Shown: piece after piece, positions 43,701 to 51,644 of the stretch
Position numbering within the stretch: position 1 is the first letter of the stretch
How the letters are laid out: each line of letters begins with the position of its first letter
NCBI GenBank assembly: GCA_964035575.1
Contig: OZ037847.1
Coordinates: forward strand, 310,001-374,000
From: Rhynchopus sp. YZ270_cl-10
Taxonomy: Eukaryota; Euglenozoa; Diplonemea; Diplonemida; Diplonemidae
Direction: 5' to 3'
Length of the DNA stretch: 64,000 bases
The notes under the pieces: model-generated
Seen by the model: the letters and a program-made list of their open reading frames with translations, nothing else
Databases searched by the model: none
Told to the model about the DNA's origin: nothing
Position numbers and translations under genes: made by a program

Positions 43701-45602
43701 TGACGGTGTTGGAGGACTTGGCGTGGGAGGACTTGGAGTAGGTGGTGATGGTGTTGGAGGACTCGGAGTCGGTGGTGACGGTGTCGGCGGACTTGGAGTG
43801 GGAGGACTTGGAGTAGGTGGTGATGGTGTCGGTGGTGACGGTGTAGGTGGACTTGGAGTAGGTGGACTTGGTGTTGGAGGACTCGGTGTCGGGTTGACAT
43901 CACAACATTCGTCTCTGTCGCAAAAACTGACGGGCACTGGGTCTGAAGTCCAAACGTGGATATAATCGTACAGGCAACCAGTGCCACAACAGTGATTATT
44001 AAGCTGATCTATTGTGCACAGACGTCTGCCATCATTTGCACAGATCGACATGGCCTCGGTGTAAGTTTTACCTGTTCCGTAACAGACACCCGACGAGGTT
44101 TCCGAAGCACAACCATTACTGTCATGTGCACAGCATCTGACACCCCCCAGTGTTTCTGTGTCTTTTAGAGAGTACACGCCCTGACAAAGCTGGCCCTGCA
44201 GTTGATGTGAGCCACTGCCACATGGTATGCTTGCACTTCCAGGTTTGGGCGACCAGTCAGCGGGACACGAAAACACATCACACATCACTGCAGGTGCTGG
44301 TGTCTGCGGCGAAGGTGTCGGGTTGACATCACAACATTCGTCTCTGTCGCAAAAACTGACGGGCACTGGGTCTGAAGTCCAAACGTGGATATAATCGTAC
44401 AGGCAACCAGTGCCACAACAGTGATTATTAAGCTGATCTATTGTACACAGACGTCTCCCATCATTTGCACAGATCGACATTGCCTCGGAGTAAGTTTTAC
44501 CTGTTCCGTAACAGACACCCGACGAGGTTTCCGAATCACAACCATTACTGTCATGTGCACAGCATCTGACACCCCCCAGTGTTTCTGTGTCTTTTAGAGA
44601 GTACACGCCCTGACAAAGCTGGCCCTGCAGTTGATGTGAGCCACTGCCACATGGTATGCTTGCACTTCCAGGTTTGGGCGACCAATCAGCGGGACACGAA
44701 AACGCATCACACATCACTGGAGGTGCTGGTGTCTGCGGCGAAGGTGTCGGGTTGACGTCACAGCATTCGTCTCTGTCACAAAAACTGTCGGGCACTGGGT
44801 CTGAAGTCCACATGTAACTCCAATCGTAACTGCAACCAGTGCCACAGCAGTTATTAGCGTGCTGATCTTTTGTGCACAGACGTCTCCCATCATTGGCGCA
44901 GATCGACATGGCCTCGGAGTAAGTTTTGCCCGTTCCGTAACAGACCCCCGACGAGGATAGTGAAGCACAGTCATTACTGTCATGCGCACAGCATCTAACA
45001 CCTCCGAGTGTTTCTGTGTCTCTTAAAAGGTTGACACCCACACAAAGCCGGACCTGCAGTGGATTCGAAGCACATGGTATGCTTGCACTTCCAGGTTTGG
45101 GAGACCAATCAGCAGGACACGAAAATGCATCACACATCACTGCGGGTGCTAGTGTCTGAGGTGCTGCTGTAGGTGGCGATACTGTTTGTCTGTGAGGATA
45201 CATGCCGTAGTCATCATATTTAACCCACGCAGTGGTACCACCAGTGTATGTGACCCACGTTTCCCATACACCAGTTTGGTCATTTCTTACTTTGATGCTT
45301 ACTAACCATCCATCAGAACCTCCACTTGAGTCCAAACGCAGGCGCCACATATCGTTTGAAGTAAACCCGCAGTTTGGGGTGAGGCTGAAAAATGAATATC
45401 TTGCTGGCGCGACGATGGTGGAGGAACATGTGTTTGATGACGAATCGGGTGCTTGGTCGTACCATATTTTCATGGTATGTACTGAACCTGAGGACGTGCC
45501 AGAACCAGTTTGCACTTGTATCTGCAGCGTCTCCCCGCATATGACAAAGGCAAGAAGGAGGACCCACTGCAACATAGTCGAGAGCTGTGTGTTTATGAAC
45601 AC
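37785..45602 (-). CDS. Giant Cys-rich/Pro-rich multi-pass surface protein
   Basis: 2605 codons from 45602. The Met at 45575 (MLQWVLLLAFVICGE) gives a cleaner signal peptide and 2596 residues. Order: signal; a beta-rich domain to about 130 (IWYDQAPDSSSNTC ... WRLRLDSSGG); three Cys-rich modules of about 135 residues, each with GGVRCCAHDSN, SGVCYGTGKTYSEAM and GRRLCT..Q...CCGTGC..D..WTSDPVP; about 220 SPPTP pentamers (near 571-1680); a diverse Pro/Thr stalk to about 1980; a beta-rich segment with two Cys to about 2100; about eight membrane segments (2130-2430) with FLLGPGEWV; a Ser-rich cytoplasmic tail. The AxxxCxxxGRRLC pattern resembles C-type-lectin-like modules of protist surface proteins. 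Role inferred: a long stalked adhesin or receptor, with the pentamers probably a rigid extracellular rod. The membrane part is shared with the gene at 1-2645. A frameshifted partial copy lies at 47533-48888. Confidence 0.92.
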   Translation of the reverse strand: MFINTQLSTMLQWVLLLAFVICGETLQIQVQTGSGTSSGSVHTMKIWYDQAPDSSSNTCSSTIVAPARYSFFSLTPNCGFTSNDMWRLRLDSSGGSDGWLVSIKVRNDQTGVWETWVTYTGGTTAWVKYDDYGMYPHRQTVSPPTAAPQTLAPAVMCDAFSCPADWSPKPGSASIPCASNPLQVRLCVGVNLLRDTETLGGVRCCAHDSNDCASLSSSGVCYGTGKTYSEAMSICANDGRRLCTKDQHANNCCGTGCSYDWSYMWTSDPVPDSFCDRDECCDVNPTPSPQTPAPPVMCDAFSCPADWSPKPGSASIPCGSGSHQLQGQLCQGVYSLKDTETLGGVRCCAHDSNGCDSETSSGVCYGTGKTYSEAMSICANDGRRLCTIDQLNNHCCGTGCLYDYIHVWTSDPVPVSFCDRDECCDVNPTPSPQTPAPAVMCDVFSCPADWSPKPGSASIPCGSGSHQLQGQLCQGVYSLKDTETLGGVRCCAHDSNGCASETSSGVCYGTGKTYTEAMSICANDGRRLCTIDQLNNHCCGTGCLYDYIHVWTSDPVPVSFCDRDECCDVNPTPSPPTPSPPTPSPPTPSPPTPSPPTPSPPTPSPPTPSPPTPSPPTPSPPTPSPPTPSPPTPSPPTPSPPTPSPPTPSPPTPSPPTPSPPTPSPPTPSPPTPSPPTPSPPTPSPPTPSPPTPSPPTPSPPTPSPPTPSPPTPSPPTPSPPTPSPPTPSPPTPSPPTPSPPTPSPPTPSPPTPSPPTPSPPTPSPPTPSPPTPSPPTPSPPTPSPPTPSPPTPSPPTPSPPTPSPPTPSPPTPSPPTPSPPTPSPPTPSPPTPSPPTPSPPTPSPPTPSPPTPSPPTPSPPTPSPPTPSPPTPSPPTPSPPTPSPPTPSPPTPSPPTPSPPTPSPPTPSPPTPSPPTPSPPTPSPPTPSPPTPSPPTPSPPTPSPPTPSPPTPSPPTPSPPTPSPPTPSPPTPSPPTPSPPTPSPPTPSPPTPSPPTPSPPTPSPPTPSPPTPSPPTPSPPTPSPPTPSPPTPSPPTPSPPTPSPPTPSPPTPSPPTPSPPTPSPPTPSPPTPSPPTPSPPTPSPPTPSPPTPSPPTPSPPTPSPPTPSPPTPSPPTPSPPTPSPPTPSPPTPSPPTPSPPTPSPPTPSPPTPSPPTPSPPTPSPPTPSPPTPSPPTPSPPTPSPPTPSPPTPSPPTPSPPTPSPPTPLPPTPSPPTPSPPTPSPPTPSPPTPSPPTPSPPTPSPPTPSPPTPSPPTPSPPTPSPPTPSPPTPSPPTPSPPTPSPPTPSPPTPSPPTPSPPTPSPPTPSPPTPSPPTPSPPTPSPPTPSPPTPSPPTPSPPTPSPPTPSPPTPSPPTPSPPTPSPPTLSPPTPSPPTPSPPTPSPPTPSPPTPSPPTPSPPTPSPPTPSPPTPSPPTPSPPTPSPPTPSPPTPSPPTPSPPTPSPPTPSPPTPSPPTPSPPTPSPPTPSPPTPSPPTPSPPTPSPPTPSPPTPSPPTLSPPTPSPPTPSPPTPSPPTPSPPTPSPPTPSPPTPSPPTPSPPTPSPPTPSPPTPSPRTPSPPTSSPPTPSPPTPSPPTPSPPTPSPPTTSPPTPSPPTPSPPTPSPPTPSPPTPSPPTPSPPTPSPPTPSPPTPSPPTPSPPTPSPPTPSPPTPSPPTPSPPTPSPPTPSPPTLSPPTPSPPTPSLQTQSPLTASPVTPSPPTDSPVKPVLPTPAPVTASPPTPSPRTGAPDSFAPATLSPPTPLPPASSTPTLSPERTPAPVTPAHTSQSPLTPPPATPSPPISPVETLAPMTFSPPTLSPNTPLPTAASTPLPLVTSATETPAQATFSPATAIPPTTSPVTLSPTTMTPGTVSPATRAADTLMPSTVSPMAQVPTFSPTSEAPETQAPVGTFAPRWARTVAPANAPVSRVPIAPPTTAAPSPVVTSAPRVPRTLRPIVPAIGTALPVSSPRTFSPGTEAPTQAAPDTTFSPGTAMPQSTATPVVPLLQLECPASVTEADLRRHEVRVKAWNERGTPLDSVVTVTSHEGYTGKYGGVWASRQDDFVRQEDDATTGGVVLHLGNAHYTASDTGLRMTVTDSTTGMQGSCDIAVSAASAEAVRSAAVVETTPALGMVSTHAAASGSTVALVGSPQCGFKADLPFAVNPLGLEVDGSQHLGALIGNTALTAALSVLLYGVSQGVEKTSSVFLRQLLAYQGVAMFPSVGVYFFVFMYQGIVFVSQYLVVYPNNLVQFVGGLAGVVMCIAVPVWVAWSVHRAVPYRATYSTDVDKNNMLRTFLLGPGEWVATERDDPWHNQFMSAIKSYTEAASWFVVFFFLLMFGVGALSVPDTTDFIQCGHLRMGMAALFAVMCVFVGWLRPYCRVRDNALHMVLYALLCVVTVLQGIGYYNEDLDDGGFATARTVLTAAMGVVLAKALADLVCDVYVSKARRRLVQESFWAKRDIKEGRHLPGKLVDEAAYLSVFEIDQPALPIAETSSSPQDVHTPAGVAVPKALPEDSVSFSSPPVRRSRAMPVLGPAADMAVSSPRSPMSRGDAGEFSLVSVGERSFYTPAGSIAGLAAAEQLPLPDPSVASSAGSSSGRTSFSSRRRLGHSAGNSVQDYTEAV
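40560..43890 (-). repeat. 15-bp coding minisatellite (SPPTP)n
   Basis: About 220 units of 15 bp in frame, coding Ser-Pro-Pro-Thr-Pro, with variation mainly at third positions. Higher-order copying is visible: 42850-43139 is identical to 43330-43619 (shift 480 bp), and further blocks recur with shifts of 270 and 390 bp. Only a few units change an amino acid (Leu, Arg, Ser or Thr for Thr or Pro). Confidence 0.95.
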
Positions 45603-46237
45603 AACCCTCGCTTACTGTGTAATCTGCAGGGTTTGTGTGAGACGAGAGACGAGGAGGGGGGGTTAGCTTCGCCGTGGTCAAGAAGATCGAAACAATCGTT
45701 TGGGAGACACCAGAAATGTTGCTAAGATCTGAGGAATCTGTTGCTTCGAAATGTAGAGGCATGCAGGCACTGTGGCTTCCTGAGGACCGTGGTTAGAGAA
45801 GGGAATAAAAAGAAAAATAAATACATTGAGACGAACGCGTCTCTCTTCTTAGTAAAGTAAAAATGACGTTTTTGTTTTTAATATGGCTTTAATTTTGGGG
45901 TTTGCACACAGATCTGAAATATCGGATTTTCTTTAAACAAGTCAAGATGTCCGATGGCTTAATGCTGTTCTGTGTAAGGGTGTACGTTAGTGGAGATGTG
46001 TCTGTTCGATAACTCAAAAAATAAAATAAAAAAGGAAAGGAAAGCTTCAAAGACGAATATGCGTTTTATGCATACACACTTTACTTTGAAGCTTTTCTAA
46101 ACAAGACCTTGTTTTAAGACCCTGGGGGCGGGAAAGATGGCTTAAATGTTTCTTTTTCTTCGAGCCTTGTATTTGCTGGAAGTAGAAAAAATCGAAAAGT
46201 GTAACTAATTTTTTTTTTTGCAACATCTGCTGTTCTC
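45603..46237. other. Spacer between giant gene and SnoaL copy 2
   Basis: 45672-46210 repeats 32208-32985 with small indels. It contains the junction of the two duplication units at about 45650-45672. No gene. Confidence 0.65.
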
Positions 46238-46639
46238 TCACATCCAACCAAGCTCCTTCATGGCCCAAGGTGCGTTCCAGATTTTGGTCATTCCGATGAT
46301 TTTGTTGGCATCGTTGAACTTGATGACGTAGACGTAGTGGGAGTTTGTGGTTTTGTTTGTGGGCTCGCAGGGTCCGGGGCCAGTGTGCTTGCCAGTGAAG
46401 GTGGCGAAGAAGGACACCGACTTGCGCTCCTCATCCACACCGACGTGGTGCAGCTCGTACGAACACCCAGGGACTGTCGCGTCCCCGAACCCCTTCATCC
46501 ACTCTGTGTACTTAGCCAGGGTTTTGATGTCTGCAATCGGCTCGGACTGCGCGGTGAACGTTGCATCCTCCGTGTGGTACTCCGCACAAGGCTTTCCTGT
46601 CTCACATGCAACAAAAAACGCGTTGGCGGCGGCCAGCAT
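46238..46639 (-). CDS. SnoaL/NTF2-like small protein, copy 2
   Basis: 133 residues, identical to 33213-33614 except Ala at residue 4. The downstream flank lacks 215 bp present in copy 1 (an insertion there or a deletion here), so the stop codon lies just 20 bases from a poly-T run. With intact frames in both copies I count both as functional. The function is not assigned beyond the fold family. Confidence 0.87.
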   Translation of the reverse strand: MLAAANAFFVACETGKPCAEYHTEDATFTAQSEPIADIKTLAKYTEWMKGFGDATVPGCSYELHHVGVDEERKSVSFFATFTGKHTGPGPCEPTNKTTNSHYVYVIKFNDANKIIGMTKIWNAPWAMKELGWM

Positions 46640-47023
46640 TGTTGGAAAGTGTCCTTTTTTTGAAATACTGTCTGAAGATGGATAGTGGAAAGCAGAGGAA
46701 AGGGGGGAAAGGGAGGTGAAATTACAAAGGGGGGTGTAGCAAGAATTTTGTAAAGGAAAACGATAAGGTGCGCCTCACTGTGTATGCACAATACTTACCG
46801 AAAAGAAAAGGGGTCGGGCAGAATGCCACCCAAACCTCTGCTTTTGTCACCTTTAGAATCAAGAAAAGGAAGGCCGCTAAACAGAAACGCTGCTCGCAAT
46901 TTGGCGAGACAGACGGTCGCTAGAACGGCACATGCGTTAAAACCAATCATATACTTTCATTCAAAGCGAAAGCACATAAGGACGTTCAAACACGATATAT
47001 GCTAACAGAAGAAAAGTTTGTAA

Positions 47024-47053
47024 GATGATCCTAAGCCCCTCACGCTTAGTCAC
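47024..47053 (-). repeat. H1 hairpin copy (duplicate of 34388)
   Basis: Minus strand: GTGACTAAGC, loop GTGAGGG, GCTTAGGATCATC. The loop has changed by a few bases since duplication while the inner stem is intact. Confidence 0.75.
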
Positions 47054-47431
47054 TCTAAGGTAAAGTGCGAACAGGACCCTAGGAATGGGACAGTTCATAA
47101 ATAATTGGGAAGCCTCAAAGTGCTCAGACAAGACACAAATAAGCTCGGGGGAAAAAAACCGAAACCTCACCTGACACGCTGTCTGACGATATGCGCAGAC
47201 CAGAATGAATATGAGGAATGTGGCTGCCAAAAGCAGCTGACGTTTCCCCACACAGGATGGTGTGGTTACAGCAAAATTGGAAAATATTCGAAAAAAAAGG
47301 AAGATACACTTTCAATTCTTTCAGTACAAGACATCACAACCCTAACCAACACAGAAAATAGGAAAGGTACATGACGCATATGGTTCTGTTGCTTTTGGGA
47401 TGTGTGAGGTTCCTTTGGGGAAACGAAAAGT

Positions 47432-47471
47432 GAAGTTGATAACATGCACACACCTTGGCAGGCAGGCACGT
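47432..47471 (-). repeat. H3 family copy (duplicate of 34792)
   Basis: Same arms CGTGC / GCATG and tail as in unit 1. Confidence 0.65.
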
Positions 47472-47532
47472 ACCATCAAAACAAACGAGAGTAGGCCAAT
47501 GAACAACACCTGCTCGCAATTTTGTGCGAGAC

Positions 47533-48888
47533 AAGTAGTAGGTGGTGACGGTGTCGGGTTGACGTCACAACATTCGTCTCTGTCGCAAAAACTGACGGGC
47601 ACTGGGTCTGAATTCCAAATGTGGATGTAATCGTAACTGCGACCACTGCCACAGCAGTGATTATTAAGCTGATCTATTGTACACAGACGTCTGCCATCAT
47701 TGGCGCAGATCGACATGGCCTCGGAGTAAGTTTTACCTGTTCCGTAACAGACTCCCGACGAGGTTAGTGCAGCACAGTCATTACTGTCGTGTGCACAGCA
47801 TCTGACACCTCCAAGTGTTTCTGTGTCTCTTAAATTGTACACACCCAGACAAAGCTGGCCCTGTAGTTGATGTGAGCCACTGCCACATGGTATGCCTGCA
47901 CTTCCAGGTTTGGGCAACCAGTCAGCGGGACACGAAAACGCATCACACATCACTGGAGGTGCTGGTGTCTGAGGTGCCACTGTCGGGGGTGCTGGTGTCG
48001 GTGGTGACGGTGTAGGTGGGGACGGTGTTGGGTTGACGTCACAGCATTCGTCTCTGTCACAAAAACTGTCGGGCACTGGGTCTGAAGTCCACATGTAACT
48101 CCAATCGTAATTGCAACCAGTGCCACAGCAGTTATTAGTATGCTGATCTTTTGTGCACAGACGTCTCCCATCATTGGCGCAGATCGACATGGCCTCGGAG
48201 TAAGTTTTGCCCGTTCCGTAACAGACCCCCGACGAGGATACTGAAGCACAGTCATTACTGTCATGTGCACAGCATCTGACACCTCCCAGTGTTTCTGTGT
48301 CTCTAAAAGGTTGAAACCCACACAAAGCCGGACCTGCAGTGGATTCGAAGCACATGGTATGCTTGCACTTCCAGGTTTGGGCGACCAGTCAGCAGGACAC
48401 GAAAACGCATCACACATCACTGCGGGTGCTAGTGTCTGAGGTGCTGCTGTAGGTGGCGATTGCGTTTGTCTGTGAGGATACATGCCGTACCAATCATCCT
48501 CTTTAACCCACGGAGAGTCGTCACCAGTGTACGTGACCCACGTTTCCCATACACCAGTTTGGTCATTTTTAACTTTGATGCTTGCTCGCCATCCATCAGA
48601 AGTTCCACTTGAGTCCAAACGCAGGCGCCACATATCGTTTGAAGTAAACCCGCAGTTTGGGGTGAGGCTGAAAAATGAAGATAGTGCTGGCGCGACGATG
48701 GTGGAGGAACATGTGTTTGAAGACGAATCGGGTGCTTGGTCGTACCATATTGTGATGGTGTGCGCTGTACCGGAGTACGTGCTGGAACCAGTTTGCACTT
48801 GTATCTGCAGCGTCTCCCCGCATATGACAAAGGCAAGAAGGAGGACCCACTGCAACATAGTCGAGAGCTGTGTGTTTATGCAACACAA
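47533..48888 (-). pseudogene. Truncated, frameshifted copy of the giant surface protein gene
   Basis: Starts like the gene at 37785-45602 (signal peptide from 48858, the same beta-rich domain, first Cys-rich module), but one base is missing near 48304 (CTCTAAAAGG against CTCTTAAAAGG). Reading therefore leaves frame in the first module, and the rest is in another frame. That frame encodes one more complete module (CDAFSCPADWLPKPGSAGIP ...) and two SPPTP units, then ends abruptly at about 47533. There the sequence changes to spacer DNA matching 34905 of unit 1. The whole pentamer rod, stalk and membrane module are absent. An in-frame run into the spacer adds about 60 unrelated residues. A short secreted product from the first frame (312 codons) cannot be excluded. 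Confidence 0.85.
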
Positions 48889-49762
48889 CCCTCGCTTACT
48901 GTGTAATCTTATTAACGAGAGACGAGGGGGGGTTAGGGTATATAGGGAGTTGTGCCGTTAGAAACTTTCATAGGGAGAGAGAGAGGTCGTCCATCTTTAG
49001 CGGAAGCAAACCTAGAAACATATTGGAGCAGAGCACAGAAGAGGGAGGGAAGGGGAGGGGGGATCAAGAGCGAAGCTGGGAAGCATCCTTCTTGCGTCGA
49101 CCCAGCGTTCTTTCTTTTTTTAAAAAATTTTCGGCAACCGCCTCCTGCCCAATGTCCCAAGACATCTGCAAGGCTAGCACAAAGACAGCATATCTCACGA
49201 GCTGGGCATTAGAAGCGAATAGGAAGCCCTGTTCTTGACCCCCCCTTGATTAATAACCTAAAGGCTGGACAGCGGTATCTACTCTTCTTTGAAGACAAGA
49301 CCCTGACTGCTTCTGCGGTGCACATCTGACACCAAATCCTCGAGTCCTTCACCTTTCTCTTCAGTCTACACCAGAAAAGTACAACAAAAGAGAAGTTGAA
49401 AGTGACAAACCTGACAAAAGGACACACTACAATAAAGCCTATATTCTCAAACCTTTCTACCGCCATGATTTTTCATTGGACGCATCTCACCTTTTTTCCG
49501 AATATAATGATCCGTCTAAGGTCTCCACTTTGTCAAAAAAATAATTGCGAACACACACCTCCCCCAAAACATAAAAAACAGCAAAAAAACCCCCCCCTCT
49601 CTGAACACCTTCTCCCCCCCTCCTCCTCCTCCTCCCCCCCTACCCCAACAACAATCACCCAAATGGTTAGAATTCTTTGGTTTTGTGTGTAATAAATATT
49701 CTGATATTTATACGCCCCCCAAAGAGGAAAAACCTCTTTTGAGGCCAAAACCACAATAAAAA
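48889..49762. other. Spacer without a gene
   Basis: The first 40 bases still match the 5' flank of the giant gene. The rest is unique, with C-rich runs near 49590-49640. An H3 tail remnant (minus GTCACTTTCAACTTCTC) is near 49392-49410. Confidence 0.6.
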
Positions 49763-51117
49763 TCATCGTCCTCGCTGTACTCTCATGGTCGACCCTCTTC
49801 TGGAATCTGACGGTGCGCGGGAGGATTCACTGCTGGAAGAGACGTCTCTGCGGAAGGGTGGAGCCGCGATGGGGTGGAAAGGGATGTGGTGGTGCAGTGT
49901 TGGGGTGGAAGCGCCGGAGGAGACACTTCGAGGTGAGATGCAAGGGGTGAGCGGTGGGGTAGCTCCACAGGATGGAGGCATGCTGGGTAGCGTTGAGAGA
50001 GGCGATGTGGGCGGGCGGGTCAAGATCAGCTCCGTTTGCGCCTTAAGATGCTTTGGGTTCGACGAGGTGGACTGCCGCCGTCTGCTCCCCTCCCCTTCAG
50101 ACACTGCCTCAGACTGCATCACCAACCTCCTCCTCTCTCCACTCGCCCTACTCAATTCTTCCCCCAATCGAATCGCTTTAACCTCCTTCAAAAAATTGTC
50201 CTGCGACAATCTTTCCAACTCATCTCGCAACGAATCACACTTATGTGCAGTCACATCCGCTGCAGATTCATTCGTCTGGCACACCTGATGCAATCTGGTG
50301 ATCTCCTTTTGAAGCTTCCGGATGGTAGTATCAGAGTGCAAACCACTTGCCACACTCTGGCTTTCTGAATAGGTACTAAACGTAGAGGAGTCGCTATCAT
50401 ACGCAGTAACCAATGGATGACCTGCAGGATGCCCTGTATGATGTGGATCCCGATGGTGACGTGGTTGTGGTGTCTGGTCTGTGTCTTCCCCATCTGTATC
50501 GCCTACAGCCTGTTTGTACTGTTGCAAGTGGTTCAGCAGATTGTCCCCATCAGCTTGAACAATCTTTTCTAAAGAACGCTTCTGGTCCATCGCCTGGCGA
50601 AGTTGCTTTTTTAACTTCGTAACCTGAAAAAAAGGGGGTAAAGATGGGGAGGAGGGAGGTATTGCGTGTAACATACAATAAACCTACGTTCTCGTTGGAG
50701 ATGCTTTTCTAGCTCGTCTTTTTCTTTGGAGAGGTGTGATAACTGCTTTTGAAGCGAGTTTGCGAGGAATTCTTCTTCGACTTCAACCTGGAATTTTTTT
50801 TTTCAAAACACCCAATTTTTTTTTCATACCTGATGTGCAAGCTGCTCCTTATCCCTTTGCAACGCATCGAGCCGTTTGAGAAGCGCATTTGCGATGTATT
50901 CTTCTTCCTCCTCGACGGATCGTTGCAGAGATGCGGCATCGCTGCGCAGTTTTGCCACCTCTGCTGTCTTGTCTTGGAGGGTGCGTTCTGCGTGCGTCTT
51001 CTGCACGCTCACTGCCACTGCACTCTGCCTCACTTCCTCCGCCTCTGTCTCTAACAACAGGGCCTCCCGTTCCAACTCTAGTAACTCCTCCATCGACACA
51101 GTCTCATCGTGTTCCAT
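49763..51117 (-). CDS. CCDC6: CCDC6-like coiled-coil protein
   Basis: Exons 51117-50830, 50787-50677 and 50623-49763 join in phase 0 to 419 residues. Introns are only 42 and 53 nt (donors GTATGA and GTATGT, acceptors CAG). Spliced, the first 190 residues form repeated units typical of CCDC6: VEEEEEYIANALLKRLDALQ, VEVEEEFLANSLQKQLSHLS, RERRFIVTKLKKQLRQAM, DGDNLLNHLQQYKQ. This is the spaced E-E-E-F/Y-x-x-N-x-L pattern of that family (known examples EEEYLTNDLSRKL, EQEQEFQVNKLMKK). A second coiled coil follows (RKLQKEITRLHQVCQTNES...), and the C-terminus is Ser/Pro-rich and probably phosphorylated and disordered. Known animal CCDC6 is a cytosolic/nuclear scaffold; the role in protists is not known to me. 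A reading from an internal Met at 50674 runs through the second intron and should not be used. Confidence 0.9.
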
Positions 51118-51640
51118 TAATTTAATTCAAAAAAAAGTGAAATTTTGATATAGTGCAAAAAGAGAAGAAGATTAAGATATTATTTTCGAAAGATGGAGTT
51201 TTAATCCAGCGTCCTCTCAGAATAAAAACGTTGGGGCGCAAAAATCAAAAGTTAATCTGAACTTAATAGAATTTCCCTAAAAGGACGTTTTTGAGAAATA
51301 GAGCAGAAGAGGAAAAATGCAGGATTTTCTAGAGGGGAGAGAGGAGGAAAAGAAGGAAGGGAAGGAAAGGGTTGCCGCACGGAGGTGTATATCGGAGAAC
51401 CCAAAAAAGGTTGTGAATCAAATAATTGTGGGAAAAAACAAAACTGGAGTGGAGAAAACGAATGGGGAGGAGGAGAGCTGAGGGTGTGTAGTGTATGGCT
51501 GAGTGGGAGGTGTGGGTAGGGTTGGCTGTATTTGTATTTTAATGTATTTGGTGTATTATGTATTTTGATGTATTTTAATGTACTATAAAAAAACGGTATT
51601 AAAATACAATCAAAATACAGTGATTTCATCACTGGACGTT
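51118..51640. other. Spacer, start of repeat-rich end region
   Basis: AT-rich. From 51530 it holds imperfect AAAATACATT/AATGTATTTT units, the target environment of the elements further right. Confidence 0.6.
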
Positions 51641-51644
51641 CGTT

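Larger units (their letters stand above)
46640..47532. other. Duplicated spacer
   Basis: Matches 33615-34905 of unit 1 apart from the 390-bp indel. Includes H1 (47024-47053) and H3 (47432-47471) copies. No gene. Confidence 0.65.

Noticed and set aside
39664-43965. 1433-codon plus-strand frame of GVGGLGVGGDG type
   Set aside because: It is the antisense of the SPPTP array. The 15-bp unit has no stop in this or one further frame, so openness is a by-product. The sense protein has a signal peptide, modules and membrane segments; this one has none.
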